The notes beneath the pieces are model-generated. The model was not told the DNA's origin, made no database searches, and was given only the letters and a program-made list of their open reading frames with translations. Below are positions 11,467 to 24,280 of a stretch of 64,000 bases of DNA, piece by piece (the first letter of the stretch is position 1; each line of letters starts with the position of its first letter). A program made the position numbers and the translations under genes. Source of the DNA: Sclerodactyla briareus (Eukaryota; Echinodermata; Holothuroidea; Dendrochirotida; Sclerodactylidae); the NCBI GenBank assembly GCA_026419785.1, contig JAODTK010005620.1, positions 62,001-126,000 on the forward strand, given 5' to 3'.

Positions 11467-14400
11467 TAAATTATTGGGATGTAATCATGATAAAAATAAT
11501 ATCGTTCCTAGGGTGACTAGCCCTGCAGTGTAGAGGCTATTTCCCCTGAAAAGTTGCTTTGTGAATAAAAAACATAGGATGGGACTAAGCAGTAATTGGT
11601 GTGGGAGCAGTTTGTTCTGATTCATGTCAGGCCACAAATAACCTAATCTGTGCCTGGTGTCAATGTGCGTCAGTACATATACATAGCCACGATCAGGAAC
11701 CCACATGGTTCAAAGGTTGGTCATGTAACAGATTTGCTGAACTAGCACAGTAAAAGAGTACACTTCCAAACCCTGCACCTCAAATTAGGAGGTTTCATTT
11801 TGCTTTGTTGAGATATTTCAATTTACTCCTTGAGAAATTTGAGGAATCTATGACCTTCCTGAGGGGAACAAGGCATAGATTGCCAATACAAACAAACCCA
11901 TACACAGTGATGCTGCATATTTGGCGCCATGATAACAGGAAGTGGTCAAGGGGCATTTCCTTTGAAATTAATGAGAGTATTCTTTGATATTCTTTTGCCC
12001 CATTCTGTAGGTTTTTATCCGATCCCATCTATAGTTTGTTGGGTTACAAAGTTTCAGAATACATGTTTACATTGACTTGATTATATGGGTATCTGTGCCT
12101 CCCTCATGATGTCACAAGACAAGTTTGCTCGCAATATTGTGTCCTCATAGTACTTCAAATCGGTGAAGTTCGGTTAAAAAAGTTCAGCTGTCATAAATGG
12201 TAAACAAATAGAAAGCAACCAAAAGTACGATCAGATTAACATGACCCTCATTGCCTTAGCACCAGCTGAAACCACACTCACAGGTAGGGAGGCCCTTCTG
12301 ACTAATAACCAGACAATTGGTTTCACATGCAATTGACCTTCCTTCCACATTCACTCAGGCGGAGTAGCTCCGTTTCCAGCGACCTCTCAGTGTAACTTTC
12401 AGGGGACAGGGAAATGTATAGACTCACTGGTACTTCCCAATCATTATCCATTCTTCAGCGTGTATTCTACAGTAATGTTTATATATGTCACCCAGGTGTC
12501 ACATCTAATGAATCATCAGAATCTATCATACGATTGGGGAGTTCTGTATGGGTTCTGTATTGGGAATGGACTTTATTATGTGTTACATGGATAACCGCTT
12601 TCCCTGTATTGGACCAGTTTATCCTCCAGGGAAGTGAGCTCATGTAGGCATAGTTATGGATGGAATTCCATCATCTTCAGTCCAAGTGGAAATTTAGCGA
12701 TGTACTCGAGGGGACGGCTGTCGAGAGAACTTCAGCATACCATCCTCCACACTTCAGTGAAGATACAGATTACTGATTGTTAGATTTTAATTTTGTAGAT
12801 CCGAAACTCGTGACACAATTTCCAGAATGGTGTGTGCATAAACACATTCACACTAGTTTCAGCTGGATATTTTGTCAAATTTCTTACATAATCAGATTGT
12901 ACTTCCACTGGATTCTTTCTTTGTGTGCTTCTTGTAACTGGACTAGTTGTTCTAGTGAACCTTCTCTTCAAAATTGGCTGCCACTGTGGAATTACAGAGT
13001 AGTTTCACAATTTTGAAGGCCGCGATAATCTTTGATAAATGCTCGTATTGATCGCTTACTGTGCCTGTATTATTTGAGAGCCTCTTGGGCATAGTTTTCA
13101 CGAGTCATGAATATCGCTTGTTCTGTGAATGATGCCCATCATTGTTATTTACTTTTATTCCTTGTCCTTCAATTGTCTCTCTTCTGTTGGTCAGCTATAC
13201 ATTCACGTTTGAATATCAGACAGTGAACCTGGAGCTAAGCTGTTCCTATCACCTGGAGTGTCCCAGTCTATAATTTATTCTTTGTGGAAGGTTTTTGCTG
13301 ATCAGTATTGGTCTGTGGTGATAGTTTTTCATTTCATAACTTATCCATTTTACCAATCTTCTTGGAGGCTGATGAAGATTAGAAAGGTAAGAACAGCTTC
13401 ACCTATCGCTATGCACAGCTTCCAGTCGTTTTTGACAAAATTCGTTAAATGAAGTTTCTGAAGGAGCAGGAGCATATTTTGAGAGGTTTGTTCTCACGAG
13501 GTCAGGTCCCAATTCAAAGGACTGAAGTAGAAGAGATTTTTATTGGTCCAGTGGCTTGGGTGGTTTAACCGCATGATGTCTATATCTATAACTGCAACTG
13601 GCTTTGGACAATTAATGACTATAGGCCTTAGTAGCTTTGTGTGTATGTATGGTTCTCTTCATGAAGCCTCTTGTCAAGAAATCTTGTTCCAATAGACAAT
13701 TTAGATTTTTTTTGCTTCAGGCACCATGTCAAAACTCTAACACCAAGTGAGCTGCCAGCTCAGTGATCTGCAGCAGACTGCGCCTACACTGCAGCAATAG
13801 ATGCTGGCATGAATCATATTGGCTTGTATTTTAATAATGCCAATGCCTTTATCCCCTCATCCTTATCCTTCTCCCGGTCGACTGAGCTTTTATACGGCTG
13901 TTATAAAGAAGAATAATCGAAGTCTGAATATCTAGTAACATGGGTCTTCCTTTCTACTTTTGTATTTCGATGCTGTATTTTGATGTCACTGAAAGACTCA
14001 ATTGACCACTCAACATTGTGTATTCCATTCAATCATCTATTTCCATTTGTAAACTTTGGCTTTTTTTGGCCATCAAATGTTTGTGCTTCAATGGATGTTG
14101 ATCAAACTCCCCCTTTTTTTTTCTTCGGTCACAATGTTTATTGCTAATGGGTCACTTGCCACCTAAAGGTAATGTTGAATGGCATTGAAGGGGTACAATG
14201 GGCCATTATGTGGAAAACTGCAAAATGCTAATTCTCCTGCAGATTAGGTCGGATTGCCATGATACATGACTAGGGTAATCATTAATGAGTGGTACTTATG
14301 GTCCCATGTGAATTGAGAGGTCTATAATGGAGTGGTGGTAAGCAACTTTGTTCAAATTGTAGAATTATATCCATACACTTTTTGGCCCTTACATACTCAT

Positions 14401-15009
14401 GTTTTGATGGTTGTTGACAATGAACCCTTGTGTAGCTGCATTAAAACTGAAACCAATGCACAGCAATCCAAGAACACTGGTATCATACCAGTTCACTACA
14501 TATTGCATATTTGTCTGGTTTGAGCTACCGAACCATTGGTTTTCTAGTTTGTTCATTCCTGCTCTATTATTTGGTTCTATCCTCTAGCTTAACTACAGTA
14601 TCTGTAGCTTTAACTGGACTGATGACATGTTTGTAAACAAATCTCTGCTCTGTGAGACTGTGGGGGAGTGAAAACAATTTATGAAAAAAAAAAAAAGTTA
14701 AGAATGACTGGAAAAACGATAAGATTATTACCATTGATGGAAAAAAAACTAAGGGGTAATTGATGAGATTCGACTGACATCTGAAACCATGCACACACAA
14801 CTACAACGCCTCGCTCTGGCCAGTGAATGAGCTGCACATCTCGCCGAGTTTCATTGTTCGGTTTCAGGAGTTATGAATGGATGAAATGAATGCACAAACA
14901 GAGAGAATAATGACTGGCCTGCTCTACTTATCCTCAGCTAAACATAAATGATTCATAGCCACATTTGTTCCTTCTCGTGATTGACACCTCTTCTGTTCCT
15001 GGTCCACAG
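11467..15009. other. No gene recognised
   Basis: This stretch is mostly unique sequence. A block at 14040-14280 (phrases such as 'TTTATTGCTAATGGGTCA' and 'GGGGTACAATGGGCCATTAT') is a fragment of the same dispersed family seen at 21500-21680 and 46030-46130. Long runs of A (14685) and T (14110) occur. Confidence 0.35.
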
Positions 15010-15127
15010 CAAAGAACACTCTTCTGCTGGCTCACAGTCAAGTTTCCGTCACATCTGGATTCTGTCACCGGACGTTGCTTCAATCATTCACCGGCCAGAC
15101 TCCTCCCCTGGGATGAAGGATGAACGG
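15010..15127 (+). CDS. CHST15-like: Candidate upstream exon of the CHST15-like gene
   Basis: A 118-bp stretch is bounded by an acceptor (CCTGGTCCACAG) and a strong donor (GTGAGG at 15128). It is open in one frame throughout, reading SSFRHIWILSPDVASIIHR then PDSSPGMKDER. It ends in phase 0, which would fit the phase-0 reading of the 18644 exon beginning NSRRRFHKHFKNPCW. I cannot match the residues to a known domain, and this part of the family is poorly conserved, so the case rests on splice signals, open frame and phase. Confidence 0.3.
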
Positions 15128-17440
15128 GTGAGGCGGGCAGTCGGTCCTTGACCCCCACCAGCTCGAGCAGAGTTGTCAGCCTACAAGGGCCAACCTACAG
15201 TGGGGGCTATCACAGGCCTACGAAGTACACTGGACCAGATAACAAGGGCAATGAGGAATCCGCAATATCTGTCAACAGATCATGAGTGCTGACTTTGGAC
15301 ACTTAAAGATTTATCCTGAGTTAAGTGTATCTGTTAAAGTAAATGGTCTGCAGATCTCGTTGAACTGGCCAGATGAAACAAAAAATTTGGTGATTCTGGC
15401 TTTCCTTTTGTTGAGTTATCTATTTACCTGAATGAATCTCACGCTAACTAATGACGTCACCAGAGTAGATGCAAAGATCGCCCATTGACTTAATCCAGTA
15501 AATGCTGATATTTTGCACCATTATAGCAGCAAAATATTAGGAATATTCATAAACGAAATTATTCTTTCATATCTTGTAAGTATTTTTGTAAGTTTTGATA
15601 TTTGTTTTGTTGTTGTTAGTTCTTTCTTTCTTTTGCTTTTGTACTAGGTTGGTAAAATAACATGTTTTGGATCGACTTTGTATAACACAGGGTCACCGGT
15701 TACTCGCGTGACGACACTGGCACATTGCACCATAGCAGAACCCATGGTCATGTACCAGATATTGCTTTAAAACAGCACAGGTGAACACGAGGACAATTAA
15801 AAACCCCAGACCCAAATTTGAAATATCTAGCATGTTGCTTTTGTTGCATATATTTCAATTCCTCACTTTTTGAGAATTCAAGGAATCTGTGACATCCCAG
15901 CGGGGGGATATGCAAGGCCCCTGGAAAACCACACAGTAACTGCTGCTTCTTGCGCCCAATGTTATGTTTACAGAAAGGCAATGAAAAGTTGTGTAGGTTT
16001 TTAATCCGGTCCCCATCTATAGTTTTGTTAGGTAGCAAGATTTTGGGATTACATGTTTAATATTGACTTAGTATTAGAGGGGGAATCTTGCGGTCCCTCC
16101 ATGATGTCACAAGGCAATTTTGCAGTAGCTGATTGTACCTTATCTGTACACTAGAAACTGGCCCCACCCCAATGTCCCCCATATTTACATCTGTATGGGG
16201 CAGGCTCGTCATGGCCTACCCTGCATATTGTTTGAGAGTATTACCCCACCGCACCTCTCAGTGCCTGTTTGTCCCAAGGGGGGCTCATTCTATCACAGTG
16301 TCAGACTCTATTTGAAGAGTCCATGTGTATTTAATATTATCATGTCCATGTCCCTGAACAAATACCAAACATAAACATTAAGGTCTTCAAGTCGTACGGA
16401 TTATATCCTACCAGACAGACTCAAGGTCAAGACTATCTCCCATGATACTCAAATAGCTAATGGGGAATAGTGGCAGACACCAATGAATTGATATCTTTCC
16501 GAAGAATGTAACCTTGACTTGGTATGTTCATATTGAGGGTAGGTTCATTTTGAAGGATCACATTTTGTGACAGGATTCAATGAGATCTATTCCCTGGAAC
16601 AGATATTGTGTCAGGTATAGTTGCTATTCAGGAATGGCTTGCAGTGAAGGTGAACTTTTGGCTGATTCGAAGATTTGCGTTAGTGCTGAGACTGTGGTAG
16701 CCCTCGGTGCACTGTTTTGCCAGAACAGTTCATGTGGACATACTCTGACATTGATGGCCATCGGGCCCTTGTATACACGTAATGTTCAATTTCGATGTGT
16801 AATAGTTGTCTGTACTAGTTTTTGCCATAGGTACAGACAGACAGGAGTTTGTACGTATGTCATGAGACTTATCTCAGAAAACTTCATTAGGGAGTTCTTG
16901 GAGTTGAACAACAAGGTTGTTTTAATATTAATGTCGTAATTTTCTTGAATGCTGATTTGTAGGGGGGGGGGGGGGAGCAATCCCAAAGTGAATAAGAACT
17001 CACACTAAGATGATTTAAAATGAGATAATTAGAAATCAGGAAAGTCATCTTACCCTGTTGAGAGTCCCGTAAGATGAGATCTTGACTCAATTAAATTTAT
17101 ACCCTAATGTATAATTTGAACTTATTGAAAACATGACATTGAAATGATTTGGTGCCATAACATGTGTCGGTGTAATTACAAAACCGATGAACTAGTTGGC
17201 TGCTATGCTCCAGAACTTTGAATTGAAAGAATTTGTTTAGTTTAAACTCACTATGACCAAACGACTTTCTATCTACCTATGATGAGACCTCCACCTGGTT
17301 ATATTGGGGTCGCTGGGAGTTCCCAACTAGACCTGTGGCCAAACCCCCGCTCCATTTTCTCCTACGGCCAGGGTGTAACCTGATTGAAACCTTTGCCAGA
17401 AGTGGTAAAAACTTCACTACTCTGGCTTCTGGAGAGATTT
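15128..17440. other. Intron-like sequence, no gene recognised
   Basis: The stretch is unique apart from a 13-G run near 16963. The 119-codon open frame at 16580-16939 resembles no family I know. Confidence 0.35.
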
Positions 17441-18560
17441 TGATAATTATTTGAAACTGGTTTTTGATTCCTTGACGAAGTCAGAGGAATCTATTCAGTC
17501 ATGACAGTGTGTGTGTATTTGTATGTATGTTGTATGTGTTTAATATATGTAGGTAATGTAGGTAAGTATGTTGTATGTATGTGTGTGATGCTGTCTTGTG
17601 AAACACCGATACTCGACCCCACCTGGATGGCTGAAGCTCATACTTGGCATGTGTGTTCCCCATGATGAGTACTGAACCTCTGTATTTTTGGGGTCAGGTC
17701 AGAGGTCTCTGAGGTCAAGAGAGGTCACAGTCTGAAAACCTTGTAAACACCGCTAAGTCCATAATGTTGGGTCTGATCAAAGTTGAAATTTGGTGTATAG
17801 CTTTCTTTTAGGGGAGTAAGGACCCTCTTGTTTTTTGGTTCAGGTCGGGGTGGATTTTTTTGTGTCAAAAATTGAAAATGTGGTTAAGTCAATATTTTGC
17901 CAATTGGGCTTGTAACACGATAACTCGACCCCCATCTCGATGGATGACGCTCATTCTTTGGCATGTGTGTTTCCCCCTGATGATACCTGAACCCTATTGT
18001 TTTTGGGTCATGTCAAGGGTCATCTGAGGTTAACAGAGTCCAAAGTCTGAAAACCTTGTAAACATGCTAAGTCCAAATGGTTGTTCGTCATCAGTTGAAA
18101 TTTGTGTATAGCTTTCTTATGTGAGTACAGGGACCCCCCTAATTTGTTTTTTCGTTCATGTCGGGGTGAATTTTGGTCAAAAAAGAAAATTTGGGAAAAG
18201 TTGATATTTTGGCCAATTTTGGCTTGTAAACGAGAAACTGACCCACTGGATGGATGTGAAGCTCATGTTGCGTAACGTGAACTCTCCCCATTGATGCAGT
18301 ACATGAACCCTATTGTTTTGGGGTCAGGACAGAGTTCGTGGAGGTCACGAGGTCAGAGTCTGAGAACTTTGAAATTTAGTGTGTAGCTCTTATCAAGAGT
18401 AGAGGAACTCTATTGGTTGGTTGAGAAAAATGGGAAATTTTGTAACTTTATTGTTCCCCCTAAGGAGCTGGTGCAATCTCCATTGTCCTTTTGTCTGGCT
18501 TTAGGTTGTCAGAAAGAGTCAGAATCACTAAGCTCTTTGGCTTTTCTTTTAGGACCAACA
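17440..18560 (+). repeat. Dispersed element with ~310-bp satellite core (copy 1)
   Basis: The head reads 'TTGATTCCTTGACGAAGTCA' then 'GAGGAATCTATTCAGTCATG', followed by a GTAT microsatellite. The core is a tandem repeat of about 310 bp. Landmark phrases such as 'AACTCGACCCC' (about 17610, 17915, 18235) and 'GTCTGAAAACCTTGTAAACA' (17733, 18047) recur. The tail is 'GTCAGAAAGAGTCAGAATCA' then 'CTAAGCTCTTTGGCTTTTCT', just before the sulfotransferase exon. The same head, core and tail recur at 27655-28350, and the core recurs inverted at 49520-51500. Confidence 0.75.
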
Positions 18561-18643
18561 CATTTTTTGGGCTATGATTAAGTGGCTGAAACATTTTACT
18601 AGTTATAATCATAATTCCCCTCCTTTTTTTTTTGTTGTACTAG

Positions 18644-18876
18644 AACTCCCGAAGACGTTTTCACAAACATTTCAAGAATCCATGCTGGGTGTGGCCCCTC
18701 AATACCAAAAGTTGCGATGTCTGCCGTATTTCTACCTTGTTGGCATGCCAAAGTGCGGCACCACAGATCTATGGTCCAAGCTAGTCGGTCATCCCCAGGT
18801 CATCGGGGTACCCAAGGAGCCACATTGGTGGGCCCACGAAGGAATGGCTGGACGAAGACCGATCCAGCTGGTCAAG
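18644..18876 (+). CDS. CHST15-like: CHST15-like exon with PAPS 5'-phosphosulfate-binding loop
   Basis: The exon follows a pyrimidine-rich acceptor (TTGTTGTACTAG) and ends at AAG before donor GTAGGG. It encodes LRCLPYFYLVGMPKCGTTDL, then WSKLVGHPQVIGVPKEPHWW and AHEGMAGRRPIQLVK. MPKCGTTDL is the 5'-PSB loop that binds PAPS, with the conserved lysine. KEPHWW is diagnostic of the GalNAc4S-6ST/CHST15 group. The exon end is in phase 0. At its start another frame reads HFKNPCW, resembling the cysteine-tryptophan segment that precedes the loop in this family, so a small insertion or deletion probably separates the two halves around 18690-18705. Confidence 0.9.
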
Positions 18877-19039
18877 GTAGGGCAACTCGCAACTCAATCA
18901 GAAGACTGGATCCAGCTCAGTTTGCAAAAGTTTCATGATTCAATATCTAAAGTGAAGCAATACTGAAAAGTGAACTTCATTAACTCCTGTTCTTACACTT
19001 TCTATACTAATTTACCCGATGAACTGTAATTTTCACAAT

Positions 19040-21470
19040 TTTATATAGTGATATTTATATAGCTTTGCTGGTTGAGCTATTGGTGATGCCCATGTCATCC
19101 TACCTATCTATCTAATCTACTATTATCTATCTATCTATCTATCTTCTATCTGTCTGCTGTTTCTGCTGTCTGTCTTGTCCTTGGACGGGATCCCCAAGGA
19201 TCTATCTATCGATCTATCTATCTGTTAGCTGTCTATCTGTCCTTCTGTCCCTGTCTGTTCCTTGGACAGGAGTCCCAAGGAGTCTATGCAGTCACGCGTG
19301 GCGCGTGTGTGATGTAAACGCCGACTTTGTAATCATGCAAAGTCCAATATGCCTGTTGTATAATAGGGGGTCCATTTTGAGCAAAAAAGTGGGAAACTTG
19401 TGAAATTCTGGTATTTTTGGCACTTTTATTTAATACCTTGTAATCATGCAAAGTCCCACATGCCTGGTTGGATCAAGTTTTCAAACTTGGTGGTGTGCTT
19501 CCCATGAGGAGTCATGAACGCAATTTATTGGTGTATGAGTATGGGGTCAATTTGGGCAAAAAGGTGGGGGAACTTGTACAATTCGGTATTTTTGGGAACT
19601 TTTACCTTGTAATCAGGCAAAGTCCAACATGCTTGTTGGATCAAGTTCAAACTTGGTGGGTGTGCTTCCCATGATGATTACATGAACGCTTTTATTGTTG
19701 TATGAGGCAGGGGGTCCAACTTTGCCACAAAGTGGACTTGTAAAAAAAATTCTGGTATTTGTGGCATATTACCTTGTTAATCATGCAAAGTCCAACATAC
19801 TTGATGGGTGTTGCTTCCCATTATGATACATGGACGCATTTATGTTGTACACATTTCAGCGATCCATCATAAACCTTGTAAATTCTGGTATTTTTGGCAG
19901 ACCTACTTTTACCTTTAATAATCCGCTATGTTTTCAACCTTCCGGCTGGTCATGAAACATGCCTAGTACATTCTTTCGATTGATCTCAGTTTACGCATGA
20001 GACTGTGTTAGCAAATTAAGACTTGACACAACCAGACCGTTGTGTCCAGAATCATGTTTCAAACTTGGTGGGTGTGCTTCCCATGATGAGTACATGAACG
20101 CTATTCATATTTGTATAGTAGGGGGTCACATTATTGGGCAAAAAGTGAAACTTGTAAAATTCTGAGATTTTGGGCAGTTTTTATTCACCTTAATCAAGCA
20201 AGTCCAGTAATGCCTGGTGGGATCAAGTTCAAACTTTGGTTTGTCGTCCCCTGTGAATCATGAATGCTATTTATTGTGTCTGGTTGGGGGTCCAATTTTG
20301 GGGCAAAAGTGAAACTTGTGAAATTCTGGTATTTTGGGCACTTTTCCCTTGTAATCAGGCAAAGTCCACTATGCCTGGTGGGATCAAGTTCAAACTTTGT
20401 GGGTGTAACTTGGTTTGTAGGAGCAGGGGGTCAATTTTGTGCGAAAAGTGGAAACTTTGTAAGTTCTGGTATTTTGGGCCTTTTAACCTTGTAACAGGCA
20501 AAGTCCAACATGCTTGGTGGGATTCAAGTTCAAACTTGGTGGGTGTGCTTCCCATGACATTACATAACTCCTATTTATTGTTGTATGAGCAGGGGTCAAT
20601 TGGCCAAAAGTGGAAACTTGTAAATTCCTGGGTATTTTTTGGGCACTTTTCATACCTTGTAATCAGGCAAATCCAACATGCCTGTGTGGATCAGTTCAAA
20701 CTTGGTGGTGTGCTTCCCATGAATGAGTACATGAACGCTTTTTGTTGTTGTACGAGTAGGGGGTCAATTTAGGCAAATTGGAACTGTAAAATCTTGTATT
20801 TTGGGCCCTTTACCTTTGTAATCGGCAATCCAACATGCTTGGTGGATCAATTCAAACTGGGGGTGTGCTTCCATGATGAGTACATAACGCTATTTATTGT
20901 TGTGAGTAGGGGGTCAATTTTGGGCAAAACTTGGAAACTTGTAAAATTCTGGTATTTTGGGCACTTTTCCCCTTGTAATCATGCAAAGTCCAACAAGCCT
21001 TGTTGGGTCAAGTTTCAACTTGGTGGGTTTGCTTCCCATGTGAGTACATGAAGCTATTTAATTGTTGTATGAGTAGGGGGTCAGTTTTGGCCAAAGTGGA
21101 CATGTAAAATTCTGGTATTTTATGCACTTTTACCTTGTAATCAGGCAAAGTCCAACATGCCTGGTGGGATTCAAGTTCAAACTTGATGGGTGTGCTCCCA
21201 TGATGACTTCATGACTCATTTATGTTGTCAACAGTTCACGCGATCCATCATATACGCTTGTAATTCTGGTATTTTTGGCAGACCTACTTTTACCTTGGAT
21301 TGCTTTGTTCAACCTCCGGGCTGGTCTGAAACATGCCTAGTACATTTTTGCTATTGATCTCAGTTTAAGCATGAGACTGGTGTTTGGCAAATTAAGAACT
21401 TGAACACCACCATACCGTTGTGTCCAAAGAATCACTAAGCTTTTGGCTTCTGGTTCTAATTTTTCATCTA
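19040..21470 (+). repeat. Dispersed element with ~160-bp satellite core (copy 2)
   Basis: It opens with 'AGCTTTGCTGGTTGAGCTAT', a TATC microsatellite (19085-19240) and 'AAGGAGTCTATGCAGTCACG'. A tandem array of about 160 bp follows from 19320 to 21230. Its marker phrases are 'ACCTTGTAATCATGCAAAGT' and 'GTGTGCTTCCCATGATGAGT', with about a dozen copies, many differing by single-base gaps. A second type of unit of about 190 bp ('GCGATCCATCAT' ... 'CCGTTGTGTCCA') appears twice, at about 19860-20050 and 21235-21430. The tail is 'AAGAATCACTAAGCTTTTGG', shared with copy 1. Confidence 0.8.
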
Positions 21471-21474
21471 TCTA

Positions 21475-22690
21475 TCTATCAACATCTATCTTCAGTCCTC
21501 CCAGTAACTTTGCTTTCGGGCCCAAAATGTTTCGTGCTTTGATGAATCTTGACCAAACCTCGTCACAAAGTTTATTGCTGATGGGTCATCTTTGACCACC
21601 GAAAGGTCAAGTAAATTTATTAGAGGGGCACAATGGGCAAATAAGTGGGCAACCTGCAAAACCCTACTTCTCCTACAAATTTTGGTGCACCGTGCCTCAT
21701 GTTCGGAGTCAAAGTGATGGTCTATCGTCGTACCTTCGGGGTGTTCAGAATTTTTGTCCAAGGTCCCACTTGTTCCCGAGGGCCGCATTTTTGAAATTTG
21801 ACACAATGGAACTTGAAAAGCATCTCCTTCCACAAACTCAATGAAGGTCTTCGAGAGTTACATGTAATGTTCCGTGGGTAGAGGGCCTTGGGGGTAGTTT
21901 TCAGGAATTTTGGGCCCAGGCCCGTTTGGGCCAAAGGGACCACTTGGGCCAAAGGCCCATTATGTGAAATAATGCAAATTTTTATCTCCTACCAAATTTA
22001 GTTGCACCAGTGCTGAGGTTCAATCATAATGATGATCAATAGACGTACCTTTGGGGTATTCAGGATTTTTGTTCCAAGGTTCCGACTCTGGGCCATGAGG
22101 GCCCATTTTGATGATAATTCCCACAATGGTGATTGAAATACATTTCTTCCCACAAGCTTCCAATTGATTTTCTTGTTACATTAATGTCCTTGGGTAAAGG
22201 GCGCCCCTGGGGTTGTTCAGGAATGAGCCCTAGGGCCCATTATATGAATTACGCAGACAATCCTGTATCTCCTACAAATCTGTTGCCACTTGGGCCTGAG
22301 GGCCCCCCATTTTATTCAATTTCATGGGAATTTCACAACATTGGTACTTGAAATGCATCTCCTTCCACAAGTTCAATTGATTTTATTTATATGTACATGG
22401 CAACTGATCCTCGGTTATGGTCCACAGGGGTGTTTGCAACGTCTGGCTGAGGCCCAATGTGGGCCTAGGGCCCATCATGTATCATGCAAAAATTTCTTCT
22501 ACAAAATTTTGATGGCACAGGTCAGTGTGATGGTGGTCATAATGGACAGTCTAATAATCTTCACAGTTCTTCAGGGATTTTGGACTTGAGTCCCAGTTTG
22601 GGCCCAAGTGCGGCCGCATCATATGGCAATCATGCAAATGGTTATCCCCCAGAAATATACTCAACGAATATAAAACTATTCTAAAGCATA
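21475..22690 (+). repeat. Degenerate tandem repeat of ~300 bp, dispersed family
   Basis: After a TATC run, units carry the recurring phrases 'GGGTCATCTTTGACC', 'GTACCTTCGGGGTGTTCAG', 'CCAAGGTCCCACTTG', 'CTTGAAATGCATCTCCTTCC' and 'AATCATGCAAA'. Other partial copies are at 41160-41790, 46030-46250 and 49080-49250. There is no coding potential; the 113-codon minus frame at 21833-21492 is a chance frame in this repeat. Confidence 0.7.
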
Positions 22691-23972
22691 CCTTTTCTTA
22701 AGCGCCAATCCTGAAATTTTGCACATCCGATGCTTAGCAGAATGAATATGGTACTTTCCTTGAGTGTGTTGCATCTTTCACATGTTATGACAGGTAATTG
22801 TGTGAGATATTGTAAAGGATGCTCTGCACATAATCATCGGTCTCTTTGAATGAAAATTTGGTACACTTATACAGTTTTGAGGCCTACGCACACATTGTCT
22901 CTTGTTAGTTCTTGAAGGGCAAAATATCATCTACTTGACATATTTATTTTACTTTTCCTTTTCAATTCAATCCGTAGGTTTTAGCACGAACAGTGAAAGG
23001 TGATACCTGCTTGCTGTCGTTGATTCACTGTATTACAAATATATACATATATCACATAGATACAAACTAGCATTTCTGCAAATGTGGTGGAAAACATATA
23101 CTAGACAAGGCTCCATGTTGATCGTGACAGCCTCTAGTGCACGGCCCTGTCATGCTGGCTTGGGCGCTACTTTAAACTTGTCTGTAGGGGCACACTTAAG
23201 TATGAATCCCTTCACCAAGTTTCATCCAATCAACCATGTTAAAGCTTCCTGAGGTACGATACACGAGTTTGCCTGTTGTAACTTGCCTCTCAAGAAGTAA
23301 GTTTCCTGTGGCCGTTTGATTTGATTCTCAGGTTCAGGAAGGCAGTAAAATAATGAGCCCAAGGTACCCTGGCCGTGTTGATCTTAGATGAGCACTGGCA
23401 ATAACCCCTGTCTCCTTCTTGACTAGTGCTCAGATGAGAGCGAGGCAGGGGTGTAACCAATCCCAACCTGCTCCCAGGACCTGCCTTTTATGACCTCCAA
23501 ATGGATGGTCTTGAACTTCTCCAGGACACACTACTTTCTCAAACCTGAAAGCGAAAACTTCATGTTCAAAGTGCCTGCTCACATCCGACTGACTAGTTGC
23601 AAACATCCAGTATCATACCCAGTAACCCTATAACCCACTTCAATGACGCAGAACCATGAAGTAGGACCAAGCCCTCACCCATCGTAACAGCAGGTACAGC
23701 CACCTAGGGGAAATTTCCAGTGATTCCTGGAATTTGGACCAAAATATTTGCTTGCAAAGCTCACGCATTCCACTCTAACCATTTTTTCACCTGAGATCCT
23801 GTTATACCTTTCATTGAAGTATCAGATAGCTAGCACAGAGATACCCGCATTGACCATATGTGGCCTCCCTCACAATAGCCATGTACTTGGCTTACTTTGT
23901 CTTTATATCTTCCCCATGTGGATCTTCGTGGAGCTGATGAGATGACTTGTTATGAGTAGTACACTCACTACC
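22691..23972. other. Intron-like sequence, no gene recognised
   Basis: The stretch is unique and I see no convincing exon, promoter or repeat in it. Confidence 0.35.
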
Positions 23973-24280
23973 GTGGCAGCCCTATCGATGAGTGCGTGGA
24001 GGGGGTCCCAGAGGCAAGGAGAAGTCCTGGGAGTCAAGCTATAACATTGGTATACCTCAGGTACCTCTGGTGTAGAAAAGCAGGTGTTTATATAAAGCAC
24101 AAGTTGACATAAAACCTGTAATGTAGCCCTATCAATGATGCGGGTGGGGGGGGGGGTGGGGTCCCATAGGCAAGGTTAAGTCTGGGGGTCAAGCCATTAA
24201 CAGTACAACTTCAATGGTAACCATACCCGCTGTGTGAAAAAGCAGGTGGTTACTATACAGCACAATTTGACATGAACCTG
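23973..24280 (+). repeat. Two-copy tandem duplication, ~150 bp
   Basis: Both copies start with 'GTAGCCCTATCAATGATGCG' or a close variant (23975 and 24123). Both continue through 'GGGGTCCCATAGGCAAGG', 'GTCAAGC' and 'AAGCAGGTGGTTAC' to 'AACCTGTA'. The second copy has an expanded G run. They differ by scattered substitutions and gaps. Confidence 0.7.

Noticed and set aside
16580-16939. 119-codon open frame
   Set aside because: There is no recognisable protein, and it lies in an intron-like region of the sulfotransferase locus.
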